Assembly: GCF_000621845.1 (NCBI RefSeq)
Contig: NZ_JHXF01000024.1
Coordinates: 1 to 55,429, forward strand
Origin: Ruminococcus flavefaciens MA2007
GTDB taxonomy: Bacteria > Bacillota > Clostridia > Oscillospirales > Ruminococcaceae
Length of the DNA: 55,429 nucleotides
Reading direction: 5' to 3'
Shown piece by piece: positions 6,282 through 13,717 of this stretch; the stretch's first letter is position 1; every line of letters starts with the position of its first letter. The position numbers were made by a program, and so were the translations under genes. The notes under the pieces are model-generated. The model saw only the letters and a program-made list of their open reading frames with translations. It searched no databases and was not told the origin of the DNA.

Positions 6282-8378
6282 TTATACGTTGTAAATGATC
6301 TCGGAATAAGCCGGGATAGGCCACTTTGAAGCAGGCATATTGAGCTCTATCTCGTCTGCAATGCTTCTCATGATATCCATTTCAGCAAGCACCTTGTCGT
6401 GGAAGAATTCAGCCTGAGCCTGTATCTCCTTGACTGCGTTTGCTTCAGTGATACGAGCTTCGAGACGCTCTATTGAATCGTAGAAGCGGTCAGCAAGTTC
6501 ATTGAGCTTCTTTGCTATCTTCTCATCTGTATTGCAGGTAAAGCCTATCTGCTTCTTTGTTGCGATAGCTTCACAGAGACTCTGAACGTGTTCCATGGTA
6601 GCAGGAAGAAGCTGCTTTCTTGCCATTTCTACCATTGTACGTGCCTCGATACGTACAGTCTTGGAGTACTTTTCAAGGTGTATCTCTGTTCTTGCAGCTA
6701 CCTCGTTCTGGTTGTATATCTCAAACTTACGGAATATACGGATATTCTTTTCATCTGTGTAGTGAGGCATACAATCAACAGTTGAAGCGTAATTAGGAAG
6801 TCCTCTTTTAGCAGCTTCCTTAACCCACTCGGCAGAGTAGCCGTCGCCGTTGAAAATGATCCTTCTGTGATCTTTGATAACGCTCTTGAGAAGCTTTCTT
6901 ACCTCTGCATCGAAGTTATCCTTGCCCTTGAACGGCTCAAGTATCTCAGTAAACTGGCTGAGCTCCTCACACATGATAGTATTGAGAAGTACATTCGGAC
7001 AAGCAATATTATCGGAAGAACCAACCATTCTGAACTCAAATCTGTTACCTGTGAATGCAAATGGTGAAGTTCTGTTTCTGTCTGTAGAATCCTTAGGGAA
7101 TGAAGGCAGTGCATCAACGCCTATTTTGAATGTACGTGTCTTTGTCTTGTACTCGCCGTCGTCCTCGATAGCCTGTAATACAGCTTCGAGCTCTTCACCG
7201 AGGAACATTGAAACGATAGCAGGCGGAGCTTCATCTGCACCGAGTCTGTGGTCGTTGCCTGCTGAAGCAGCTGACAGTCTCATAAGGTCAGCGTATTCGT
7301 CAACGCCCTTGATAAGAGCACAGAGAATTGTGAGGAACTGGAGGTTATCCATTGGAGTATCGCCGGGATCGAGAAGATTCTGACCGTCGTTTGTAGACAT
7401 AGACCAGTTATTATGCTTACCTGAGCCGTTTACGCCCTCGAAAGGCTTCTCGTGAAGGAGACAAACAAGACCGTGCTTTAGAGCAACTTTTTCCATTACC
7501 TCCATAGCGAGCTCGTTCTGATCTGTACCGAGGTTAGATGTGGTAAAAATAGGAGCCATTTCGTGCTGTGCAGGAGCTACCTCGTTGTGCTTGGTCTTTG
7601 AGTAGATGCCAAGCTTCCAGAGCTCTTCGTCAAGGTCTGCCATATAAGCAGCAACTCTCGGACGGAGATTTGCGAAGTACTGATCGTCAAGATCCTGTCC
7701 CTTTGGCGGCTTTGCACCAAAAAGTGTTCTTCCTGTAAGGATAAGGTCTTCACGCTGGTCGAACTTTTCCTTATCTATGAGGAAATATTCCTGCTCTGCG
7801 CCTACAGTTGATGTTACTCTTGTAACTCTGTCGTTTCCAAAAAGCTTCAAGAAGCGAACAGCTGTCTTGCTGAGCGCCTGCATTGAGCGAAGAAGCGGAG
7901 TTTTCTTATCAAGGACTTCGCCTGTGTATGATACGAATACTGTTGGGATATAGAGACTTCCCTCTTTTACGAAGCAGTAGGAAGTAGGATCCCATGCGGT
8001 ATATCCTCTTGCTGAGCTTGTTCTTCTGAGTCCGCCTGACGGGAATGATGAAGCGTCGGGTTCGCCCTTTACAAGAGCCTTGCCTGAGAACTCCATAATA
8101 GCCATACCATTAGGGGCAGGATTTATAAAGCAGTCATGCTTTTCGGCTGTAGAGCCTGTCATTGGCTGGAACCAGTGTGTGTAGTGAGTAGCGCCTCTTT
8201 CTATAGCCCATTCCTTGATAGTATTGGCAACAACATCTGCTGTTTCCATATCGGCAAGGGGCTCGTTGTTCTGCATTGTCCTTTTCAGTGCTTTATAGAC
8301 ATTCTTTGGAAGTCTTGTTTTCATTACTTCTTCATTAAAGACATTGCAGGCAAAAATCTCGGGAATATTAACTGACAT
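6282..8378 (-). CDS. glnN: Glutamine synthetase type III
   Basis: Makes glutamine from glutamate, ammonia and ATP, the main ammonium-assimilation step. The 698 residues match the long GSIII class (about 700 residues), not the about 450 of GlnA. Visible family blocks are ATHYTHWFQPMTGSTAEKHD (residues about 63-82), VGAEQEYFLID (about 190-200), GVNGSGKHNNWSM (about 310-322) and the catalytic-domain segment RNRTSPFAFTGNRFEFR (about 425-441). The start has GAGGAGG nine bases upstream. It is monocistronic between a terminator and its own consensus promoter. Confidence 0.96.
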   Translation of the reverse strand: MSVNIPEIFACNVFNEEVMKTRLPKNVYKALKRTMQNNEPLADMETADVVANTIKEWAIERGATHYTHWFQPMTGSTAEKHDCFINPAPNGMAIMEFSGKALVKGEPDASSFPSGGLRRTSSARGYTAWDPTSYCFVKEGSLYIPTVFVSYTGEVLDKKTPLLRSMQALSKTAVRFLKLFGNDRVTRVTSTVGAEQEYFLIDKEKFDQREDLILTGRTLFGAKPPKGQDLDDQYFANLRPRVAAYMADLDEELWKLGIYSKTKHNEVAPAQHEMAPIFTTSNLGTDQNELAMEVMEKVALKHGLVCLLHEKPFEGVNGSGKHNNWSMSTNDGQNLLDPGDTPMDNLQFLTILCALIKGVDEYADLMRLSAASAGNDHRLGADEAPPAIVSMFLGEELEAVLQAIEDDGEYKTKTRTFKIGVDALPSFPKDSTDRNRTSPFAFTGNRFEFRMVGSSDNIACPNVLLNTIMCEELSQFTEILEPFKGKDNFDAEVRKLLKSVIKDHRRIIFNGDGYSAEWVKEAAKRGLPNYASTVDCMPHYTDEKNIRIFRKFEIYNQNEVAARTEIHLEKYSKTVRIEARTMVEMARKQLLPATMEHVQSLCEAIATKKQIGFTCNTDEKIAKKLNELADRFYDSIERLEARITEANAVKEIQAQAEFFHDKVLAEMDIMRSIADEIELNMPASKWPIPAYSEIIYNV

Positions 8379-8436
8379 ATTCTTTCCTCCTCAGAGCATA
8401 TCCGCTCCTAAATACAATACTCCATTATATTTTTCA

Positions 8437-8465
8437 ATTATACCACTATGACGTCAATTTGTCAA
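8437..8465 (-). promoter_or_regulatory. glnN promoter with TGACGTCA in the spacer
   Basis: On the minus strand a perfect TTGACA, 17 bp, TATAAT, giving a leader of about 50 nt. The spacer contains the palindrome TGACGTCA (8448-8455), well placed for a repressor between -35 and -10. No GlnR/TnrA-type box was noticed. Confidence 0.85.
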
Positions 8466-8562
8466 TATAACATGAACTCGGGCACTGTACTTTTTCTTCT
8501 TGATACAAAATATATGTACGCCGATGTTAAAAAAAGTATATTTTGCCATGCTAACACAAAAA

Positions 8563-8584
8563 ATCCTCGGATCTCTCCGAGGAT
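8563..8584 (-). terminator. Terminator after PPi-phosphofructokinase
   Basis: An 8-bp stem (ATCCTCGG / CCGAGGAT) with a six-base loop and TTTTTTG on the minus strand, just after the stop at 8591. Confidence 0.85.
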
Positions 8585-8590
8585 AATTCG

Positions 8591-9808
8591 TTATATTACA
8601 AAGTTAAGAGGCATACCGTTCTTCATTATTGCGTGGAGTTCACCCTGTATAAGGGGCATAAGGTAGTCATATGCAGGAGGAAGAACATTGTTTCCTTCCT
8701 CGTTGATCCACTCACGTGGGAAGAACTTTTCAGTATTTGCTGCTTTTGCTGCGTCTACAGTGTCAATTCTGTAGCTGTAGGGCATATTTGATTCTCTTAC
8801 AAAAGTCATCATACAGCCTGATTTGCCATCAAGTCCTGCATTTACAGCTGCCATGCCAATAGCCTCTGCTGACTGTATATCCTCCAGTGAAGCAATGTGG
8901 GAGCTGCATCTCTGCATAACATTGAGCTCTATTGAACGAACCTTGCAGCCTATCTCAGCACCTACAAGCTTTTCAAGGAATTTGCCGATTCCTGCGAGAT
9001 AGCTGTGACCGAACACGTCTTTCTGACCTGACTGATACTCTTCGGCAGCAAACTTGCCCTCAGCAGTCTTTACTCCCTCAGATACAACAACAATGACTGC
9101 ACGGTGCTTCTTCATCTGCTCCTTGACATCTCTGAGGAAACCTTCAATACTGAACACAGCTTCAGGAAGATATACCAGATGAGGAGCGCTCTCGCCGTTT
9201 GCTCTGATACAGCATGACGCAGCAGCAAGCCAGCCTGCATGACGTCCCATAGTCTCGATAATAGTTACAGACGGTATACTGTAAACGTTACTGTCACGGG
9301 TTATCTCCTGAACGGTAGCGGCAACATATTTAGCAGCTGAACCGAATCCCGGGGAATGGTCGGTCTCGCAAAGATCGTTGTCTATTGTTTTTGGGATACC
9401 GATTATTTTTATATCATCAATATTGTATGCACGAAGATACTCTGAATACTTGGCAACGGTGTCCATAGAGTCATTACCGCCGATATAGAAAAAAATGCCT
9501 ATATCACGCCAGCGAAGCACTGCTGTTATCTTTTCATAGATCTCAGTGCTTTCTGTATAGCTCGGAAGCTTTTTTCTGCATGAACCAAGAACAGCAGACG
9601 GTGTTCTGAGAAGCAGCTGATAGCTTACATCGCTGTCGATTTTTTCAGAAAGATCGACCATTTGGTCGTTAATGATACCCTCTATACCATTTAGAACGCC
9701 AAATATCTTATTTATCTTTCCTGATTTTTTTCCTGCATTGAAAACGCCTGCCAAAGATGCGTTTATCGCGCAGGTCGGACCTCCTGACTGTGCAACTGCA
9801 ATATTCAT
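8591..9808 (-). CDS. pfp: Diphosphate-dependent phosphofructokinase
   Basis: Phosphorylates fructose 6-phosphate, probably with pyrophosphate, at the committed step of glycolysis. It has 405 residues. The nucleotide/PPi loop reads YIGGNDSMDT (residues about 109-118) where ATP enzymes have GGDGS, and the catalytic motif is PKTIDND (about 139-145), with Lys in the position linked to PPi use. ETMGRHAGWL is near 185. Glycolytic neighbours are nearby but on separate transcripts. GGND is a less common variant of the PPi-enzyme GGDD, so donor specificity is inferred. No SD lies within 15 bases of the start; GGGAGGG is about 37 bases upstream across a hairpin. Confidence 0.88.
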   Translation of the reverse strand: MNIAVAQSGGPTCAINASLAGVFNAGKKSGKINKIFGVLNGIEGIINDQMVDLSEKIDSDVSYQLLLRTPSAVLGSCRKKLPSYTESTEIYEKITAVLRWRDIGIFFYIGGNDSMDTVAKYSEYLRAYNIDDIKIIGIPKTIDNDLCETDHSPGFGSAAKYVAATVQEITRDSNVYSIPSVTIIETMGRHAGWLAAASCCIRANGESAPHLVYLPEAVFSIEGFLRDVKEQMKKHRAVIVVVSEGVKTAEGKFAAEEYQSGQKDVFGHSYLAGIGKFLEKLVGAEIGCKVRSIELNVMQRCSSHIASLEDIQSAEAIGMAAVNAGLDGKSGCMMTFVRESNMPYSYRIDTVDAAKAANTEKFFPREWINEEGNNVLPPAYDYLMPLIQGELHAIMKNGMPLNFVI

Positions 9809-9820
9809 ATTCGTACATTA

Positions 9821-9851
9821 GCTCGGCAGTATTTGCCAAGCCGTCCCTCCC
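9821..9851 (-). promoter_or_regulatory. pfp leader hairpin between SD-like GGGAGGG and the start
   Basis: Between GGGAGGG (9845-9851) and the ATG lies an 8-bp stem, GCTTGGCA / TGCCGAGC (9834-9841 with 9821-9828). Folding would bring the SD to about 13 nt from the start codon. It may modulate translation. Confidence 0.45.
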
Positions 9852-9879
9852 ATAATATTAGCCATACGGCTTCAATTAT

Positions 9880-9908
9880 ATTATATCATGATGAATAGTA
9901 TTTTTCAA
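9880..9908 (-). promoter_or_regulatory. pfp promoter
   Basis: On the minus strand TTGAAA, 17 bp, TATAAT, giving a leader of about 65 nt. Confidence 0.75.
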
Positions 9909-9992
9909 TAAGTATAAAATCCAAAAAAACGTAACATATAAGCGCAATATTTGAAAAATACAGCAATTATTGCACAATAGATATACAAAAGG

Positions 9993-10781
9993 TTATATTA
10001 GATTGAAATGCAACAGAGCGTTTTTGATACCGTCCTCTTCGATAGGAGATGTAATATATGAAACATATGGATAGATCTTCTCAGCTCCGCCCATTGCTAT
10101 GCTGTTAGGTACTGCCTCAAGCATTGGCAGGTCGTTCATACTGTCGCCAATAGCATAGGCGTTATTCATTGATATTCCCAGCTTTTTCAAAACCATTTCT
10201 ATGCCAGTAGCCTTTGAGTAGCCAAGGGGAACGTTTTCATAAAATCCGCCGCCGCGGTCTATTATCGAGAAGCTCTTTCCGATTTCTCGCGTAAAAAGCT
10301 CCATATCACTTTCAGGATTTACCCAGATCACGAATTTATCAAATCCAAAGTCATCGTCCTCTACCCTGCCGCTGATATCTATTCCCGAATCAACGAATAC
10401 TTCCATAAACTCTTTCAGTCCGTCTGCTATCGGAGCTTTATCATCGAAAAAATAGCCCTCCGAATGCTCGTATACAGGAGTTACCCTGCATTTTCTCATG
10501 AGCTCGGCTATACTTCTGCACTCTTCCTGTGGGATAGTTCTTGAAAAAAGCACTTCTCCGCCGTATTCTATATAAGTTCCGCAGCCGCAAATGTAACCGT
10601 CAAATCCTAATTCTTTAACTCGCGGACTGATATTGAAAGCCGTTCTGCCCGAATTAATAAACGTTAGATTGCCTTTCCAGCGAGTAAGCTTGATAGCTTC
10701 ACGGGTACTTTGAGGAATTACTGCTCTTGCGTCCTCAGTTACAAGAGTTCCGTCGATGTCGAAAAATATTATTGAACGCAT
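9993..10781 (-). CDS. HAD-superfamily Cof-type phosphatase
   Basis: A 262-residue haloacid-dehalogenase-like hydrolase of the Cof/YbiV type. Motif I is FFDIDGTLV (residues 6-14, nucleophile Asp8 and acid Asp10). Motif II is INSGR near 58. Motif III is a lysine near 200 (GYSKATGIEMVLKKLG), and motif IV is AIGDSMNDLPMLEAV (about 214-228). The cap domain lies between motifs II and III. Such enzymes dephosphorylate sugar phosphates or nucleotides with broad specificity, so the substrate cannot be predicted. AAGGAG precedes the start and the gene has its own promoter. Confidence 0.9.
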   Translation of the reverse strand: MRSIIFFDIDGTLVTEDARAVIPQSTREAIKLTRWKGNLTFINSGRTAFNISPRVKELGFDGYICGCGTYIEYGGEVLFSRTIPQEECRSIAELMRKCRVTPVYEHSEGYFFDDKAPIADGLKEFMEVFVDSGIDISGRVEDDDFGFDKFVIWVNPESDMELFTREIGKSFSIIDRGGGFYENVPLGYSKATGIEMVLKKLGISMNNAYAIGDSMNDLPMLEAVPNSIAMGGAEKIYPYVSYITSPIEEDGIKNALLHFNLI

Positions 10782-10811
10782 AAAAACACTCCTTATCCAT
10801 TAACAATAAAC

Positions 10812-10840
10812 ATTATATTACGAAATAAAGGCAATGTCAA
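10812..10840 (-). promoter_or_regulatory. Promoter of the HAD phosphatase gene
   Basis: On the minus strand a perfect TTGACA, 17 bp, TATAAT. It is divergent from the cobA-type promoter 13 bp away. Confidence 0.85.
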
Positions 10841-10852
10841 GAAATTTCGGAG

Positions 10853-10881
10853 TTGCAAATAATACTGTAAAATGATATAAT
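10853..10881 (+). promoter_or_regulatory. Promoter of the cobalamin adenosyltransferase gene
   Basis: TTGCAA, 17 bp, TATAAT, followed about 20 bp later by the start codon, so the leader is too short for a cobalamin riboswitch. Confidence 0.78.
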
Positions 10882-10900
10882 ATACCTGAGGTGATGAGAT

Positions 10901-11416
10901 ATGCTCCACATTTACTATGGCAACGGAAAGGGAAAAACGACTGCCGCTGTCGGTTTAGCTGTTCGAGCAGCCGGTGCAGGCATGAAAGTCGGCTTTTTTC
11001 AGTTTTTGAAAAACGGGAGTTCTTCCGAAATAACTGTTTTAAAAAAATTAGATAGTATCGAAGTGTTTTGCTGCGATAAATGCAATAAATTCACTTTTTC
11101 AATGAACGAACAGGAGCTTGATGAAATAACGCAGCAGCATACTGAAATGCTCAAAAAAGCGGCTGAGTTACTTGAAAAAGGTGATATAAATCTTCTTATA
11201 CTCGACGAGTTCCTTGACGCATATAATAAAAAGCTTATTGATATGGAATTTGCCGATTATTTTATCGACAATACAGTAAATAAAGGCGAAATAGTTATGA
11301 CAGGCCGTACTCCGACTGAAAAGCTTAGAGAAACTGCTGATTATCTAACCGAAATGACAGCTTTAAAGCACCCTTATACCATGGGTATTTCAGCAAGAAA
11401 AGGCATAGAATACTAA
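10901..11416 (+). CDS. cobO: Cob(I)alamin/cobyrinic acid adenosyltransferase (CobO/BtuR family)
   Basis: Transfers the adenosyl group of ATP to the corrinoid cobalt. It has 171 residues. The family's P-loop YYGNGKGKTTAAVGLAVRA occupies residues 5-23, and LLILDEFLDAY (about 98-108) is the Walker B-like motif. The end (ALKHPYTMGISARKGIEY) is the family's usual closing segment. The start is set by GAGGTGAT. No other corrinoid genes are in the window, so it may serve a salvage pathway. A CobO versus BtuR name is arbitrary here. Confidence 0.9.
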   Translation: MLHIYYGNGKGKTTAAVGLAVRAAGAGMKVGFFQFLKNGSSSEITVLKKLDSIEVFCCDKCNKFTFSMNEQELDEITQQHTEMLKKAAELLEKGDINLLILDEFLDAYNKKLIDMEFADYFIDNTVNKGEIVMTGRTPTEKLRETADYLTEMTALKHPYTMGISARKGIEY

Positions 11417-11444
11417 AAACTGCCGCAATCATGCGGCAGTTTTT
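11415..11444. terminator. Bidirectional terminator
   Basis: A 13-bp stem (AAAAACTGCCGCA / TGCGGCAGTTTTT) around ATCA, between two convergent genes. Confidence 0.88.
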
Positions 11445-11671
11445 TATGTCATGTCTTTTAGCTCTTCAAATAAAGCTATATCCTCCGAATTCACCTTCAG
11501 ATTAGTTATTATGGTCTTGCTGTCCCCCTCGGGAGGAATCACCTTGATCTCTATAACACTTCCCTCTCTCACTGAACCAACGGCTGCCTTGAAAAAGAGC
11601 GGAACCTTCGGGTGGTTTACTTTAAATCTATCGAGAAGAGATTTCAGCTTTATCAGATTCATTGGATTCAT
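11444..11671 (-). CDS. Small conserved-looking hypothetical protein
   Basis: A 75-residue soluble protein with no recognised family. An N-terminal basic helix (NLIKLKSLLDRFKVNHPKV) is followed by an alternating strand pattern (SVIEIKVIPPEGDSKTIITN) and an acidic helix at the end. ATG 11671 has GAGGTG seven bases upstream; the GTG nine bases earlier is part of that site. A TATAAT-like box lies about 20 bp further upstream, so it may be separately transcribed. Good SD, clean start and tight terminator make it a likely real gene. Confidence 0.65.
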   Translation of the reverse strand: MNPMNLIKLKSLLDRFKVNHPKVPLFFKAAVGSVREGSVIEIKVIPPEGDSKTIITNLKVNSEDIALFEELKDMT

Positions 11672-11714
11672 TGTTTTCACCTCTACTGTATTATATCACA
11701 GTTTCAGATGATTT

Positions 11715-12215
11715 TCAATCTGTTTTTTCAAGACTTCCTCTTTTGATAAGAAATTGCGCACATAAACCTGTGAATGCGCCTGCGATACAGCCTGCGGCAA
11801 GCAAAAAAGGATAAACAGAAAGCACAGCAAATGAACGCATTACCAGAACTGCAACTATCATTTGTCCGGTGTTATGCAGTATAGCACCTAAAATACTGCT
11901 AAGCCATATAAAATTCATCGATACGATACGTTTGATAAGAAGCATACCTGCAAGGCACATCACGGCTCCCGCCATACTGTACATGATAGCGGCGATATTT
12001 CCGCCAAAAATCGAGCCAAGTACCACTCTTGTGACAACAACTGCGGCTGTTTCTCTTGCAGAATACTTGTAAACCGCATAAACAGTGACAATATTTGCAA
12101 GTCCAAGCTTTACTCCTGGTATCGGGATAATATTCGGGATTTGCAGTTCTATTATGAATATAATGAGAGCAACAGCGGTCAAAAGTGCCAGTCTTGCTAA
12201 TTTTTTTGCTTTCAT
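11715..12215 (-). CDS. Gx transporter family / HepS-component-I-like membrane protein
   Basis: A 166-residue protein with about five membrane helices of the Hpre_diP_synt_I / Gx transporter family. The typical opening is LALLTAVALIIFIIELQIPN, followed by PGVKLGLANIVTVYAVY, resembling ECF-transporter substrate-binding subunits. The family's old name (heptaprenyl diphosphate synthase component I) is likely misleading. The start at 12215 is nine bases after AAGGAG; an ATG at 12224 is too close. It follows the NusG-II protein and ApbE in one transcription unit, so a role in flavin or redox-cofactor handling at the membrane is inferred. Confidence 0.75.
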   Translation of the reverse strand: MKAKKLARLALLTAVALIIFIIELQIPNIIPIPGVKLGLANIVTVYAVYKYSARETAAVVVTRVVLGSIFGGNIAAIMYSMAGAVMCLAGMLLIKRIVSMNFIWLSSILGAILHNTGQMIVAVLVMRSFAVLSVYPFLLAAGCIAGAFTGLCAQFLIKRGSLEKTD

Positions 12216-12216
12216 A

Positions 12217-12573
12217 CTATTCATTCTCCTTATCTGAAAATCTGATAACGAGCTTATGTGGCAGACACACTATCGGGATACTTTCGGAACGCAGAACTCC
12301 TGTCTTTACGCAGGTCTTATCCGGACAATCTGCGTCGATTATTGATATTTTGCCGTTTTCTATTTTTATATCATTCCATCCGCCGTCGGGGAATTCTACG
12401 CGGAAAGTCATGTTTTCTTCCTGTGACAGGTCAAATCTGTAAATTATCCTGTTATTCTGAACTACCTCTACGCAGGTGCTGTCCGACTTTTTCATGCCTA
12501 AAATAATAGCTATGACAGACGCAGAGAAAATCAATGCTATTGCCGCTATAAGAAGCTTATCGCTCTTAGTCAT
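12217..12573 (-). CDS. NusG domain II-containing membrane-anchored protein
   Basis: A 118-residue protein. One membrane helix (residues about 7-27) is followed by an exported NusG-II-like beta domain. Its hallmark is DADCPDKTCVKTG near residues 80-92 with a Cys pair. The start has GAGGTG at good spacing and overlaps the apbE stop by 8 nt. Despite the name it is not a transcription factor: it lacks the NGN and KOW domains. It sits between apbE and a Gx transporter gene, an arrangement similar to the accessory genes of flavin-based extracellular electron transfer loci. Confidence 0.82.
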   Translation of the reverse strand: MTKSDKLLIAAIALIFSASVIAIILGMKKSDSTCVEVVQNNRIIYRFDLSQEENMTFRVEFPDGGWNDIKIENGKISIIDADCPDKTCVKTGVLRSESIPIVCLPHKLVIRFSDKENE

Positions 12574-13603
12574 TATTTATCACCTCGGCAGTCATAGAGC
12601 TGATGTTCTGGAATTTATCTTTTATTCCGCCTGTATAAAGAATTCTTTCATCATCAGTCACAAAAATAAAGTCGTACCCTTGATAGCCCTTTATTATCTC
12701 CTTATATCCGCCTAAACCTGCAACAAAGAGCGCAGTTGACAGACAGTCGCAGTTAAGACCGTTTTCACCTATAACCGTTACTGAAACAAAGCCGTTTTCC
12801 GCAGGATAACCGTCGGCAGGATCAATAATGTGCCAGTATCTTTCACCGTCATCTCCTGTAAAGAACCTCTCATAATTTCCTGAGGTTATTACTGCTTTGT
12901 CGCTTATTTCCACAACGCACATATCTTTTTCAGGCGAAAACGGATCGCGGACTGCAACTTTCCAGTCACTGCCGTCGGGCTTGCTGCCCAATGTCTGTAC
13001 ATTGCCGCCAAGACTTACTATAGCCGAATCAACATCATGTGACTTGAATATTTTCATTATTTCATCGCCTGTATAGCCTTTTGCAAGAGCGCCAAGGTCG
13101 ATTTCGGCATTCTCAGGAATAAATACTGTCTTATCATTAAGTTTTATTTGTCTGTAATCGACATTTTCAAGCAGACTTTCAAGCTTATACTCTTCAGGGA
13201 TATGATATTTCTGTGTTGTGAATCCCCATTCTTTTAAAACAGGAAAGATAGTTATATCAAGAGCTCCGTTTGTGCTCTCCCCTATCTCTAATGCCTTATC
13301 AATAAGTACAGCTGTATCATCGCTGACAGCAGTCTCTTTTCCGCAGGAGTGGTTTATCTTCCAGATATCACTTTGATCCGAAGTCGCTGAAAGTTCGTTT
13401 TCAAGCTCATGTATGCGTTTTTCAGCTTTTTCAAGAGCAGGTCCAGCGTTTTTTCCGTAAGCTTTCAGCTCCATATATGTATCCATTGCAAATACATCGC
13501 GTGTTACTGCAATATTTTTATCATTGTTTGTTTTATCTGCACAGCCGCAAAAGATCGAGATAGCGGCAATTGCTGTGAAAACAAGATTTTTTCTCAAAGA
13601 CAT
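12566..13603 (-). CDS. apbE: FAD:protein FMN transferase (ApbE), lipoprotein
   Basis: Covalently attaches FMN from FAD to threonines of extracytoplasmic flavoproteins. It has 345 residues. The signal peptide ends in a lipobox around FCGC (Cys21). ApbE motifs are AMDTYMELKAYG (about 40-51), LGALAKGYTGDEI (about 172-184), SLGGNVQTLG (about 198-207), SGNYERFF (about 242-249) and HIIDPADGYPA (about 257-267). ATG 13603 has TAGGAGAA seven bases upstream; a longer frame to 13660 has no site. First gene of the trio. No target such as RnfG/NqrC lies in the window. Confidence 0.92.
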   Translation of the reverse strand: MSLRKNLVFTAIAAISIFCGCADKTNNDKNIAVTRDVFAMDTYMELKAYGKNAGPALEKAEKRIHELENELSATSDQSDIWKINHSCGKETAVSDDTAVLIDKALEIGESTNGALDITIFPVLKEWGFTTQKYHIPEEYKLESLLENVDYRQIKLNDKTVFIPENAEIDLGALAKGYTGDEIMKIFKSHDVDSAIVSLGGNVQTLGSKPDGSDWKVAVRDPFSPEKDMCVVEISDKAVITSGNYERFFTGDDGERYWHIIDPADGYPAENGFVSVTVIGENGLNCDCLSTALFVAGLGGYKEIIKGYQGYDFIFVTDDERILYTGGIKDKFQNISSMTAEVINND

Positions 13604-13631
13604 AAAAGTTCTCCTAATCAAAACTGTGCTA

Positions 13632-13660
13632 ATTATAACACATCTTGTTAGTATTTGCAA
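13632..13660 (-). promoter_or_regulatory. apbE operon promoter
   Basis: On the minus strand TTGCAA, 17 bp, TATAAT, about 30 bp upstream of apbE. Confidence 0.75.
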
Positions 13661-13687
13661 CCATTTTAGTAAACCAAGTGCAACAAA

Positions 13688-13713
13688 AAAAGCGGATCAT
13701 ATGATCCGCTTTT
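13688..13713 (-). terminator. Terminator of the glycolytic operon
   Basis: An 11-bp stem (AAAAGCGGATC / GATCCGCTTTT) around ATAT, with a T-run on the minus strand, immediately after gpmI. Confidence 0.88.
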
Positions 13714-13717
13714 AAAA

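Noticed and set aside
10782..10900. Cobalamin riboswitch before the adenosyltransferase
   Set aside because: The leader is only about 20 nt after a good promoter and has no B12-box.
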